A DNA stretch of 64,000 nt. Origin: Trichobilharzia szidati (Eukaryota; Platyhelminthes; Trematoda; Strigeidida; Schistosomatidae). Position numbers and translations under genes: made by a program. The notes beneath the pieces were generated by a model. It had not been told where the DNA came from. It saw nothing but the letters and a program-made list of their open reading frames with translations, and did no database searches. The DNA is taken from positions 66,880,416-66,944,415 of the forward strand of contig OX235271.1 of the NCBI GenBank assembly GCA_944472155.2, given 5' to 3'. Below, in pieces: positions 1 to 11,573 of this stretch; positions within the stretch are counted from its first letter, which is position 1; each line of letters opens with the position of its first letter.

Positions 1-370
1 CAGAAGACAAGGGCAGGCAACAGATCGTTTATTTAGGAAATCAACACATATTTATAGATTTTCATGTACATTATTATAGATTATTGTAGGCGAACAAACA
101 ATCTTCTGATTGATGGTATCTCGTTGGACGTTAATCTTTCTTCTCTTTGTGGTCGGTTTTTGAAGTTCAGATTATCTATCTGCAAATTGTATCCGCCTAT
201 GCATAGTCTGCTGTGGTTGGTTGCTAAATCAGTCTTTGTTCTTATTTTTCTCACGACCAATATTGGGGACGTAAACATTGACGTAAATTACTGTCTACCA
301 ACTGGGCTAGCAACCAGCTCTCACCACAATACTACAAATAACTACTACAGAAATACTATTACAAATAACT
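1..370 (-). repeat. LTR-like sequence, cut by window edge
   Basis: Read on the minus strand it has a TATA-like TATAAATATG (about 50-60) followed some 20 bases later by AATAAA (about 33-38), the usual order in an LTR. The limits are not defined and no target-site duplication can be seen. The open frames at 64-486 (+) and 81-278 (-) show no recognisable protein. Confidence 0.4.
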
Positions 371-387
371 ATTACAGAATCCCATAT

Positions 388-595
388 GGTCCTACAGGAG
401 GTAAATCGCGAATCCGAATAGCTCAGTGGTTAAGTCTCTGTCTGCAGTATTGTATGACTCTGGTTGGAATCTCAGAAGAGGCATGAGTTCGTTAAAGTTT
501 GCAGATAAGCCTTGTTGACGAGTGCCAACTAGCACAAAACCTAGGTACAAGGCTTGCTGTCGATTGTCTCCAGCCATGTAAAACCAAATACATAT
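388..595 (+). repeat. tRNA-derived SINE with hammerhead-like fold (type 4)
   Basis: The head has a perfect RNA polymerase III A box (TAGCTCAGTGG, 419-429) and a B-box-like GGTTGGAATCTC downstream. The body carries a hammerhead-like fold at 507-555. A second copy lies at 8765-8960. Family name unknown to me. Confidence 0.6.
507..555 (+). ncRNA. hammerhead-ribozyme-like fold
   Basis: Stem I is AAGCCTTG (507-514) with CAAGGCTT (548-555), 8 perfect pairs. Stem II is GTGC (522-525) with GCAC (532-535). Stem III is ACC (539-541) with GGT (544-546), loop TA, followed by A547 as a GUA cleavage triplet. The core reads TTGACGA and AAAA against CUGANGA and GAAA: C3 is U and G12 is A, so this copy should be inactive. 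The architecture is otherwise that of a hammerhead. Confidence 0.55.
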
Positions 596-639
596 TGGCT
601 TAATGTTTTCTAAGCTATTACCCTAAGAGTTTATCTACT

Positions 640-903
640 TCATACGTTTCTATGCCAACATTTCACAACTTGTTGTATTTCATCTTCCATGTCAGTTTTA
701 ATTAATGCAGCAGATATTCCCATTTCTACGACCATCCAGACAACCTTTATGCTTATGTGTCTTAAGTTAATAGGCAAGGATTCCTGGTGGTAGAGATTTT
801 TTTTGTTTTCTAATGCTTCTTTGTGGAATCCATTTGAAACACTTAAAAAACATGGTGCTTTCTCATAAATTTCGAAACACCGAAAACTTTTAGACTGAGC
901 CAT
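640..903 (-). other. unidentified 87-codon open frame
   Basis: Open from ATG at 903 to TAG at 640. The sequence is balanced and not obviously repeat-like (contains FRCFEIYEKAPCFLSVS), but no family is recognised and no splice partners were found. It may be chance or the last exon of a minus-strand gene. Confidence 0.15.
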
Positions 904-1089
904 TTCATTTTATTTCCTCCATTTTATAAATCCAGATTAAAATTCACCACTCACTTCTGCCATGTTAGTGACACATGTATTAATCAAGGTAGCTTATGTT
1001 AATTAGTCTGTAGGTGCGATATTTAAATTATACGTGAAATGGAAGCAAATTAATTCCCTAAAAAGTTATTGTTATGATGCTAGATCTTT

Positions 1090-1372
1090 TGTCACCAGGT
1101 CACTGCTTAACTACTACCCAGCGCCCACTTAACTGGTAAAGCAGAACACGAAGAGAATCAACGGTAAAACCAGGTTCATTTATTATGACAAAAGTGACTG
1201 TATTTATACAGAAAATAAGGTAGACTGGAAACCAACCAATCCCGTTGAGAGTTTGAATTGTGCAAGCGTCCAATCAGAAGCAGGAACAATTGCATGTCAA
1301 CGACTTGTTAATAATAACTTGACTGAGAGATGATAATGACCTGATAATTGCATGTTTTACCTCTTCCTAACA
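1090..1372 (-). repeat. probable solo LTR
   Basis: On the minus strand the segment begins TGTTAGGAAG, has TATA-like CTGTATAAATACAG, then AATAAA, and could end in TGACA: TG...CA borders, 283 bases. The flanks show no clear 4-6 base duplication, so the borders are tentative. Confidence 0.4.
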
Positions 1373-1479
1373 GTTATACTTTCATATTTTATGGGGTGTT
1401 AGTCAGCTTTTAGAAAACATAAATTACAAATGTCCATGTTTCCAAGTATTAGTTTGTAAGGATTGAATTGGTTTCAAGT

Positions 1480-1720
1480 TTGATCACGGACTGATATTAG
1501 TCAGGGAACCATTGAAAATCAAGGAGTATCAGGCAGTTGTTTCATCTCAGTTTAGGATATATCTCAACAGTGCGCACCCATGACCCCTTCAGGGACTGAA
1601 CCAGACGAGCTAGTTGACTATTCAACCACTTGAAAGGAATTCAGTAGGTCACGAATTCTAACTTCTTTCATTCCATGATTTTTGCCACCACCGTCCAGTA
1701 CTTTGCCTTTTCAGTGATTC
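1480..1720 (-). repeat. decayed type-3 hammerhead SINE
   Basis: Minus-strand sequence resembles the element at 62555-62760: GTGCGCACTG..., a GAAAC box, GTATCA/TGATAC-like stem sequence and the tail ending in ATGGTTCCCTGACT. The stem II region and tRNA-like head are too worn to be functional. Confidence 0.45.
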
Positions 1721-1884
1721 TCTAACTAATATCAATCTGTGATTAAACCGGCAATGTTCATAAGATGTGTAATATTAGCATAATGTGATTTTTGTCAGTT
1801 TTACTATTCCTTCCTTTAAAATCCCAACTTTATTGTCTCCAAAATATTGATTAGTTTAGATCACTGCTCCGGTTTTAGCTATCT

Positions 1885-2905
1885 CTTTTTGATATGGTTG
1901 TGTTCTCTGAGCTGGATAGTTAATTTGCGAAGCTTTCATCACCCTACTAGGTGACATCTTCAGCGCACACTTCAATTTGAAGTGAGCTTTTAGATTTCTC
2001 CACAAGTTTATTAATCATCTCTCCTGGTGACCTTGGACGTGATTGGTTGTTTTTGTGTGTTTTCACACCTTCTAGGCTACTTGTATTGGAACTGATTGCT
2101 TCTTTGATTTCAACTGTGACCCTTTTTGTGTGAGGTTTCTTTCTTATCGGTTGATAAATTGATAAATCAAACCAAAAGGTCCCCAAGGAAAGCACAAAGA
2201 AAGTCGCCCTGCCATATATAAAGGATATATCAGAAATCACTGCAAGACTCGTCAAACCTTTAGGAATTGACGTCGCACACAAACCAACAAAATCACTTCA
2301 CTCAGTTCTATGTCAACCAAAAGACTCAACAAGGAAAGAAGATAAAACAAACATCATCTGCAAAATAAATTGTAACAACTGCGAAAAACACTACATTGGC
2401 CAAAGTGGACGTCCCCTTCGTCTTCGTATCCATGACCATAAGCTAGTCGTCAGAAGACATGACATCCATTCCCTCATATCACTACAGACAACCGCGGACA
2501 TCAATTCGATTGGGACAATGTTCATATATTAGACAGAGGAAACAACAAAAATCCAAGAGAATTTTTAGAGGCTTGGCATTCCAGTGAATCATCAATCAAT
2601 AGACACATCAAGAATGACAAAATTAATCAACCGATAAGAAAGAAACCTCACACAAAAAGGGTCACATTTGAAATCAAAGAAGCAATCAGTTCCAATACAA
2701 GTAGCCTAGAAGGTGTGAAAACACACAAAAACAACCAATCACGTCCAAGGTCACCAGGAGAGATGATTAATAAACTTGTGGAGAAATCTAAAAGCTCACT
2801 TCAAATTGAAGTATGCGCTGAAGATGTCACCTAGTAGGGTGATGAAACCTTCGCAAATTAACTATCCAGCTCAGAGAACACAACCACATCAAAATCACCA
2901 ACCTG
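1885..2905 (+). mobile_element. Penelope-like element 3' end with inverted partial copy
   Basis: Plus-strand codons about 2195-2450 read through the linker YIKDISEITARLVKPLGI and then the GIY-YIG endonuclease start CNNCEKHYIGQSGRPLRLRI. A frameshift near 2480 is followed by DNRGHQFDWDNVHILDRGNN and REFLEAWHSS, typical of Penelope-like elements. The C-terminal part and 3' end (about 2622-2902) are repeated in inverted orientation at about 1888-2160, making a roughly 270-base inverted repeat around a 460-base spacer. The minus-strand arm keeps an open frame (1947-2282). A recent insertion judging by arm similarity. Confidence 0.7.
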
Positions 2906-3690
2906 AGCTACAAATCTTCTCCATCGTAGTTACCTCTAAAATGCAAACTAAGCATATGAAGATATCAAGATAAATATGAAAGGAGTAGGCTAGATTATTT
3001 GAGTTTCAGTTAATTACCTAACCATCCACTGCACTAGCTCACTAAACCCTTTCCAAAACGTTTGTTGCTGTTTGATGCATTTAAGTACAACATTTATTAA
3101 ATAATAACAGATATTAATTGCATAAAAGGTAGTTCTGATAGCTCACCAGCCTTAAACGCAATATTTCGGCTAAATACAACTAAGAGCTCCATCACTCACT
3201 TTGATTAAAGTACATCCAGCTGATAAGTTCAATTCAGAATGAAATAAATATTCTTCACCTTACTATTATCAGTTTCCTATCAAATAACACTAGAATTGGA
3301 CCACAGGCATTATAAGCACTTCCATTCTTGGTGGTCATATACCAAACAAATTTATCCTTTCAGTCTAGTAAAATATATTTCAATGAATAAAAGTCTTCTT
3401 TTCTTGGTTCTTCTCATTTGTTATACTTCATCACATAATCTTCTGAACGTCAAGATCCAAAAAATTAAACTCATTGTCATATGCATATTCCATGCTAAAT
3501 TTCTCTTTAGGTAAGTTTTATTGAATATATTAGGCGAATTTGTTTGAGGAGAGATTATTCTTACCAGGTAAAAAAGGTAATCCCATAAAATTCGCATAAA
3601 TGTGTTATTGAAGTTGGCTACTAAAATGAAACTGAATATCACTTCTGCTTTCAGCAATGACATCTAAGCTGTCTGTGAACTTGATATAAG
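2906..3690. other. no gene or repeat recognised
   Basis: AT-rich intergenic sequence. The open frames at 3296-3514 (+) and 3421-3663 (-) overlap each other and match no known family. Confidence 0.4.
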
Positions 3691-3694
3691 ACAA

Positions 3695-3835
3695 AAACTT
3701 GTGCACTGTGGTAGAGTGTAATTCCATTATGGGTACACTTTGTTTTGATAAAGTCTCACAGTATTATACAGTGATGTTTATTGCTGACGTTTCGAGCACA
3801 ATATATTGCTCGTAATCATATCAAGGTGAACGGTA
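3695..3835 (+). repeat. single arm of foldback family 2
   Basis: Matches the reverse complement of the right arm of the element at 33105-33655. The shared core includes GACGTTTCGAGCA, AATCATATCAA and upstream TAATTCCAT. Only one arm is seen here. Confidence 0.5.
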
Positions 3836-4670
3836 GTTCTTGGTTTGTTCAAGTAAATTATTAACAGACTCTTGGTGAGAAACTGTTGGGGACCGATGAA
3901 GACACATTGCAAACTAATGCGTTTTCAAGGAACATTGCAGTTGATACGGAGTTGTGTTGTGGCTATTTATCTATATACTCCTTTTATAGTATCTTTAACT
4001 AGATGCATCCTTGAACAGTCGTAAGTATTATAGTCACCTTTAACAATTTAGGGCAGTTTTGGGAGCAACCTGTTCAAGGAGTCAGCCAGTTGTGCAGTCA
4101 GAGCACGAGGCAAGGAGAATAGATTACCAGACAACAAACATGAGTTTGATTTCAAACTGAGTCCGGTAGGAAGACAAGGTCGAAATTTACCAAGTGGCAT
4201 TACTAACTGGCTCCTTAGAATTTTCATTGAATATCCACCACAGTCAACAAAAGCAGTCTTTGGACTATCGTACCGTGTGTGATGTGTTTTTTCCACTAAC
4301 ATCTTACAAGTCATAGGTGACCGTCAGTTGAGGTATTTTTAGTCATAAATCATAAACCGTCTGATTGAAATCAGTTCGAATCAGCTTACTTATCCCGCAG
4401 TTATTCAAAAGTATAGACTATTGAGAGAGCTAGGTATCGACAAATGTGATTGATTGGAGTTCCTGAAACTTGCTATTGATTATATTTCCTTTAACGATTA
4501 CGGAATGTGAGACTTCCCATTGATATATCATTCACACTAGACTTATTTATGGTAAGCTGTCAAACCATTTACGTAGGACTTTACTTTGAGTGAGCATTTT
4601 CTCTCTTGAAATGTGTATTTTAGACAATTTTCTTTACATTAGTACTAACGTCATTACTATTATGATTTCC
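3836..4670. other. no gene recognised
   Basis: Contains a short coding-like stretch on the plus strand about 4190-4290 (TNWLLRIFIEYPPQSTKAVF) with stops on either side. It could be a retroelement remnant, but I cannot place it. Confidence 0.3.
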
Positions 4671-5535
4671 TCTTGGATTCCGAGTAGAACACGAAGCTTC
4701 AGCTGCACATCTCCACCACACTTGATTCTCTCCTCTCTTATTCAGCTGGCTCCACGACTGCCCCTGTTCAAAAGATCCATTCTGTGTCACTCTGAGATTT
4801 ATATTCGTGTTCCATCTAAGGACTTGGTATTTCACATCCCTTATTAGTATCCAATTCATATTCATTCCCCTCCGTGCATTTGTCGTGCAAAATATTCCTA
4901 ATTGTTTCACTACATTGTCTGAGTCCTCTGATGCTTATTCCTCCCTACCGGCTATTTGATCTCCACTGTTTAGCGAAGGCAGTTGTTAACGAAGGTTTGC
5001 AGTCTGTCAAGAACGCTTATGGTGATGTGTTCGCCAAATATTTGAACCAAATCGCAGCAATGACTTGACATTGATGTTCAAAATTTGGATTGCATTCCTT
5101 GTGTTGACTGCTGCAGACCTCCACAGTTATTTCAGGGTAATGAACACCAGTACTGCCTTTCTTATAGTGAACCTGACATCTTCATCCACGCCGCCTGTAA
5201 CTGAAACAATGCTGCCTAGATAAATGAAAGAGGTGACTTTCTTCAAATTTATTCTGTTGGTTGTACTTGGCGCTTGTTGATTAGGTGTCTTCATGACGTC
5301 TATCATCTTTCCTCTCGAAGTCTATGTTTCTTCTGCTAATTTGCTGTGATTTTTCTGTAGACCTTCGACTTTGTGTGGCAATAGGCATAAATCGCCCGCA
5401 AAGTCCAGAAATCCTAAAATCTTCTTGAATGTTCGGCATACACTTTTCTTCTTGCTTCACACGGTTTTTTGCATCATCTACCTCATCATAATCAGGAAAG
5501 TTATTTCGGTACTTGCTACAAACAAATTAAAAACA
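4670..5535 (-). mobile_element. RTE-type (SR2-like) non-LTR fragment
   Basis: The 3' end lies at the left, with the family's terminal sequence (reverse complement of GAACACGAAGCTTCAG...), followed by the decayed C-terminal part of the reverse-transcriptase ORF toward 5535. Stops and frameshifts throughout. The family is the same as 8960-9490, 27640-28610, 34540-35345, 41085-41770 and 60700-61650. Confidence 0.6.
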
Positions 5536-6230
5536 AAGTCTCATGGCTAAGTAGGTAAATTTTGGAGTCATGGATCATCTCATTTGACTAAAATTGATGG
5601 TAATTGAATGCAATTGTAGAGATTGGTAATTTCCCGAAATTATAAACCATAGCATTCATCACTGAACATGAGATGCTGACCCTCACTGTTGAAGTCGATG
5701 TGCTTAGCTGAAGGCTTACGGTCAAGCATCCACGCCATTTGGCACACCATCGTGTTACTTTCGTTTGTTCGTGCACAAACCCTAGCTAGTTGAAGCTGCA
5801 ACGATTCGTTCCGGAAATATACTTCATGATTCGGACGATCACTTCTGGTGTTTTGTTTTACCTTTGGTCTAGGCGGAAGTATTACTATAGAAGTTGTGGG
5901 TATTAGATATTGCGTACTATCCATGAACCTCAACACCCTCAGATTCTAAACTTCTCTTTTATTTATTATTACGTGATTACCTGCATTATATTCAAACTCA
6001 TTTTTTTAAATCGCTTATTCATCCTAGATGAAATTTGCTTTATCACAAAAGACCTCTCTCAGTAAATAAATTCCTACGCTACATCTGTAATTTACTCAAG
6101 AAAAAATTATAGAAACTTAATAAAAACTCATCTGACATTGTATTTGAAGTCTTCATTCTACACAGTGAGATGAGTTTTTATTACGTTGAACATCAACGTA
6201 ACATAGCTGGGAATTTCAATACCCCATCGC
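5536..6230. other. unassigned sequence with a 16-base hairpin
   Basis: Minus-strand frames at 5588-5776 and 5640-5936 are not recognised. A hairpin has arms about 6117-6132 and 6169-6184 (TAATAAAAACTCATCT and its complement) with a 36-base loop. Confidence 0.3.
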
Positions 6231-6234
6231 TGAA

Positions 6235-8740
6235 CCTTGGCTTAGGGTATGCTAAGGGAAAATTCAGTTGAAATTTACTGCAAACCATTTGAAATACAGG
6301 ACTGACTGAGAATGTGTTAGGCGGCGCTAGGCGGGGCCATATCGGAAAGTCGTCATCCTAACTGGTGTCCAACTACTTGTCAAAAATGTCCAGATCATGA
6401 CCTCCTAAGAATTAGTGACCTCACGGCCATAGGATTCAATCCTTTCTGTTAGCGCTTACAGTGGGAAGCTAGGCAACCATGTTTGCGCTATAACAATGTG
6501 GACTAAAGAGGAATGCGGGGGCTTTTGGCCGACAAAGAATGGCTCATTGGATGGGCTGAGTTATCTGTGAATAAAGAGTGAGATTGGTGAAACGGATTAT
6601 ACATGCTGCTACCTCAGATACCGTTTCTCTAGTTACCGCACAGCCAAAGAATAGGTCCTCATGGCCGAAGGGAGTAACGCAACATATTCTACAAGGAAGG
6701 CGGAAGGTTTGGTCTACGTGGTGAATATCCAAAAGCCAGACTGACCGCGATGCGTACCTGAAACTCACGAACTGGCGCAACACAACAGTCAGGAGATACA
6801 GGAGGTTATTTCTGGCTAACCTAGCCAATAAACTCAAGGAGAACTCTAAAATCCCACACCAATTCCTTTCGGAGGGAAAACCAACCAACCAGGGGGTGTA
6901 GTGGACCTTTTGCTCTGTAAGCTTATTTACCCAAAATTCAAATAGAAAACAAAAATACCAAATCAATTGAGTTTACAAAGATCCAAATTCCACAATAAAC
7001 GTACTGGATTCCAGAAGTGCTGTGGGAAGACTGCTCCAGTTCTAATTCTCCAGTGTTGACGTTGCCGGAGGTCGACCAAAGTGCGTAGGAAGAGGCTACG
7101 GTGCTCCTGCAAAAATTCGAGATTGAAAGCAGGTTGTTATAACTGATCGACGGCAGTTGAGATGGCGGAGAAGACGTAGAGTCGAAGGCAGAATTATATA
7201 TATTTTTTTAAAACTCGAGGGAAGTTCAAAGTACAGAGCTTTTGGTTAAAACAAAGTAGTGTACAATATGTTCATTTTTTACATAATAGTAAAATTTGGA
7301 TAAGTTTATTTTTGAGGACTCCACAGGGGCATGCGACTTAGTAGTTCAATAAAGGTCAACACCTTGCTAGTCTGGAAATGGCTGAAATATTCAGTTTAGC
7401 CTTCGTCAAACAGTTAGACAGCAGTGTAGGTATTACTAGTAAGGACCAAATTGGCGGCACAGCTATTTCACCGGAGGAAAACTTAGTGGCTACTCTCCAG
7501 ATAAACCCGACAAAAGAACTGAGGAAGCTACAGAGACCCACATCTGAAAAGTCCCCAGGTTTTGTTGACATCAAACCACCTGTTCGGAACAATTCGCTGA
7601 GGCTCTCTGTAAGCCCTTACGCGACTTGTTCCAACCCCAAGCGGATTCAGGAAAACTGCCAAGGGATAGGAAAAGAGCCACCCTTTCGCCAATTTTTAAG
7701 GATGGGGACAGGGAAAATGCCACTAGTTATAGACCAGTGGCTCCACTTCCAGTGATATCAAAAGTACTGGGAAGCATAATTGATGACCACATCCGGGAGG
7801 ACCTCAACAGGTCTACTAGAATCCCTGAAGCACAACATGCTTCCAGGAGAGGCAGATCATGTGCAGCAGACCCACTATTAGCTTTGGACGATTGGACATC
7901 ATGCTGGTATGTGAACGCTCCATTTCACGTGATCTGCGTAAACTTTTGGGAAGGCCTTTGACTCAGTTCACCACGACCTTCTCCTACATAAAATAAGTCA
8001 GACAGGTATAGGTGAGTCAATTCTGTCATAGTTGAAGGACTACCTAGCTGAAAGGAAATTTCGCACTGAGGTCAATCTAGCCCGATCATCCTAGCACAGA
8101 TCGTCATCAGGAGTGTCGCAGTGCTCTATCCTAGGGCCACTGTTGTTTTTGATTCTAATCAACGACCCAGCACGCTGCCTAAACTTCCCGACTTTTCTTT
8201 ATTCCGATTACGTATAAATTTTAAGAGCAAGAATTTGTTCGGAAGACTCAGAGAGGCTGCAGGTGGACCTAAAGATTCTGAAAAACTGGATGGTGGCTAG
8301 TGGTATGAGTTTCAACCTGAAAAAGTACATGGTAATGACATTACGCATCTGTAGACTGCAGAATGCAAGTTGACCCTATGCAACGAAAGCTTGACCTGCA
8401 CAACGTCGGAGCGTGACTTAGGTCTAGTTCTAACGAGAAAAATGGGCACAGGCGTAAATTAAACGGGAGATGTAGCGAGGGCATATGCGGTCATACTTAT
8501 TACACACGGATGGTTGGGTGCGCTCACTCCTGAGCTATTTCTAAGGTTGTACAAAACATACTTCAGAACACACCTTGAAGTGCAAAAGATAATCGCATTC
8601 CCACTGCTTAGGAGAGGCTGGGTCGTTGGTGTGCGCCGAGATGGAAAGCTACCTAAAATGGCGGCCACATTGCAAACCTCACTGATGGAATTCAGTTTGC
8701 ACCAAACAAAGGACTGGCTAGACACATGACACTAGTTACT
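6235..8740 (+). mobile_element. CR1-like non-LTR retrotransposon remnant
   Basis: Plus-strand reverse-transcriptase motifs in order: ATLSPIFKDGDRENATSYRP (about 7679-7740), VISKVLGSIIDDHIRE, EAQHASRRGRSCAADPLLAL (7829-7888), then AFDSVHHDLLL, GPLLFLILINDPARC and LYSDY. These are RT domains 1 to 5 of the Jockey/CR1 type. Several frameshifts and stops make it dead. The 5' part (6235-7370) lacks a clear endonuclease ORF. Confidence 0.7.
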
Positions 8741-8764
8741 AGTGTCCAATTAAATTATTCAATA

Positions 8765-8960
8765 CAGTCCTACAAGAGGTCGATTGTGAACCAGAATAGC
8801 TCAGTGGTAACGTCTCTGACTGCAGCAGTGGGTGACGAACCTTAGAAGGGGCATGAGTTCCTTCGAGGTTGCAGATATACCTTTTTGATGAGTGCCAGCT
8901 AGCACGAAATCCAGGTTCAATGCTTCCTTCCGATTTCCTCCAAACATCTTACTGCACTAA
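8765..8960 (+). repeat. tRNA-derived SINE, type 4, second copy
   Basis: Shares head and body with 388-595 (box A TAGCTCAGTGG). The hammerhead-like part at about 8875-8930 keeps GAAA and stem II (GTGC/GCAC), with TTGATGA for the first core box; its stem I is eroded. Confidence 0.6.
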
Positions 8961-9490
8961 TTAAGTCTGTTGTAATTAAGTCCTTTGTTTTGTCGACGAC
9001 ACTGGGGGACTAACTGGTGAAAGGATCAACTCCGTTCACAGTAGCAACACGGTCTTAGCACACCGTATTCTGCAAACAACATATAATTAGTCCCAGCACC
9101 ATTCATCAACAGCTGTCTTCGCTCAATACTCAGGATCAGATGGCCAGAAAAGATCAGCAACAGGGATCTCTGGCAATGAGCGAACCAACCAGGAACCAAT
9201 TGTGAAACAAAAAGGCAGGAAGAAATGGAGATGGATTGGCTGGCCATACTCTGAGGAAACTGTCAAGTGACATCACTAAACAAGCCATTGCTCGAGTGGA
9301 ACCCGAAAGGGAAGCGGCGAGTTGGTCGTCAGTACAAGGGTGACTTGGAGGAGGTCATGTGAAGAGGAGATGAAAGCATGTGGGCAGACTTGTAGCCAGG
9401 TGAAGACTCTATCAGAGAACCGAACGCAATGGAGACGCGCGACTGAAGCCCTATGTTACTCTAGGAATTAAAGAAAACAATAATAATAAA
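8961..9490 (+). mobile_element. RTE-type (SR2-like) fragment, 3' end
   Basis: C-terminal ORF remnants (RWRWIGWPYSEET-like, LEWNPKGKRRVGRQ-like in mixed frames) followed by the 3' end GAAGCCCTATGTTACTCTAG and an AATAATAATAA tail at about 9477-9488. Confidence 0.65.
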
Positions 9491-10830
9491 GCTGTGATAT
9501 GACTCATATATATGACTCAATGGGGATTTTCAATCTACTCAAAGCTGTGATAGTCGAGTGGCGCGATGAACTACACAGAGATTTACCGAAGATCTTTGAC
9601 CTTTGCCTAGCAACCAAGAAGAGAGCACCAAGAAATCAAATTGGTTTACACTATGTTGTAAAAACCACATTAGGTATTGGGTGTCATACATGACGTTAAT
9701 TCTAGAAGGCCAGGCTGACTTGCGTTCAGCATCTGGGAGGTTATTATCAGTATTTCAGTATTTTCACTATAATTGTTGATACTACGGGTGTGATAACAAT
9801 TGGTCTGTAGAAAGTGAGCTTTATTTCACATCGGATTTATATCAGAGTAAAGAAAATGTTTTATCTCCACATCTCGGCAAGTAAAAGTTTCTGAAGACAT
9901 GAAACATGAAAACAACAGTTGGGAAGTTTGAAAACTTCCACATTTTGCAAGTACGAGGAAAACTGAACCTCATCAGTATTACTGGAGCTTTTATAACATT
10001 TAATAGCTTAGTTGATGCTAGCACATGGGCACTAACTTGCTCAAATAATAAAGAATATTCTTTGGTCTAGAAAAATGTGGAGCAGCTACTTTTCTCCTGT
10101 AAATGTCTTGTTGGAGAATTCAGATACACACTAGGAGCTGTATAACTTAGCATTATGGATGGGGAGAGAGATATCACAGCTTCTTAAGGTGTTCTTTAAC
10201 AACATAAATCATCGAAGGACTGATTAGGTACGGGCTGTCTTCAGTCTTCACATGCATATGTTAGGCGTATGAGTTGAAATTGCAAACGTAAAGAAATTAC
10301 GTCGTGCATCAAATTCAGTAATTCTGCAACAGTGTACCGAGGATTTCCCCAATTTTACATATGTCTTGTAAGTTATACACAGCCCTTTTAAAATCCGAAA
10401 CCCTCGGAGTTTGTAAAGGTGTAGATATACCTGAACAGATGTTGGCGTTTCGATGAGTGTTCAGTGAAATATGCCCCTCGTTCACTACATATCACTAGAG
10501 AATACATAACGACCCACTCTATTTTGCCACAGATCCTAGATTTTCATCACTGCTGAGTGTAAATATTATTTGTTGTGATCGCTAATTGAAATAAATTAAC
10601 ACGAATGTGCTGGATTTCGGTCACACCTTGAAAATCTGTGAGAGACTTTTCTCTTATCAGAATACAAATCTGTCACGTTACTTCTCTTAGAAATAACAAC
10701 TATTTGCTACTCATTATATTACCACGCGTAACCAACTTAGCTAGAACAGTTGACGAATCTGACTTGATCGCAGAGAGTTTTATGCCTGTTAATGGATTTT
10801 ATTCTTTTAAATATTGATTACAGCTTGATG
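9491..10830. other. no gene or repeat recognised
   Basis: AT-rich intergenic sequence; the short frames at 9499-9693 and 9842-10024 show no family resemblance. Confidence 0.4.
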
Positions 10831-10839
10831 CCACTCCGT

Positions 10840-11005
10840 ATTTTCAGTACAAGTATGGAATTTTTAGCATGGATAACGGTAGCCCAAATTTTGCAGGCCG
10901 ACCATAGATATTGGGTGTGCATCGGCAGGAGATCAAACCCCGGACCATGTGCATGGTCGACGAGAGTCCTAATCACTGTGCCACCGACGCACAATATAAG
11001 CATTC
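10840..11005 (-). repeat. SINE-A (tRNA head, RTE tail), truncated
   Basis: The tRNA-like head is at about 10930-11000: acceptor-like GCGTCGGTGGCACAG and B box GGTTTGATCTCC on the minus strand. The tail is missing or unrecognisable. It is the only copy outside the CEP152 span on its 5' side. Confidence 0.6.
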
Positions 11006-11480
11006 GTTCGTAAGCATGAGTAGATATTTATTTCAGAGCGACATCGAAGTGGTTTACACAGCCTAAAAATGTATCATAAGATCTGCAGATGCTTTTGAAC
11101 TATACTATGAAACTCCTACTGATTGTGATGACCTAACCAGTGTCTATTTTCTCATTGGAATACAATTTGCACAAGGTAACCTTTAGCCTTCTCCTTTTTC
11201 AATCAAATAGAAGTATTTATATTTATTTATTTATCCCTTGGTCTGCAGATTTATAAAGAGGTAGAAAACATCAATTTCAGAACTAAGATTACAAACAGGG
11301 TTCGTATTCATCAAAGTTGTTTAAGTGAGTTGCAAACTGCTAAAAGTTGTTAAGCGCGAAGGACGTTAACGATTATTCTACTTGGCGTTCATAGAAACGC
11401 GTGTTTTACTTAGCTAGTCATGTTTCTGTCGCATAATATTAAAAATTTTGTAACAACTGGATTTACTTCAACTCCGATGA

Positions 11481-11573
11481 ATGATGCTAGCGGAGATGAT
11501 AAATTTTGATTGTGATAATTTTAAGGTGGATGATGCAGATGTCGATCATGAAGATAAGATACTGAAGCGAGAG
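11481..11573 (+). CDS. CEP152: CEP152 exon 1 (start codon, acidic N terminus)
   Basis: 31 codons, ends in phase 0 at GAG|GTAAAT. Encodes a short acidic peptide ending EDKILKRE. An earlier ATG at 11477 hits a stop within ten codons. The next ATG, at 11481, opens the frame that runs into exon 2 and has a TGA immediately upstream. Together with exon 2 this resembles the acidic N-terminal segment by which CEP152 binds PLK4. Confidence 0.75.

Noticed and set aside
4048..4314. 88-codon minus-strand frame as a gene
   Set aside because: No family resemblance, no splice partners, and a coding-like stretch on the opposite strand.
7378..7961. Two overlapping plus-strand frames as host genes
   Set aside because: Both are frames of one CR1-like reverse-transcriptase remnant with frameshifts.
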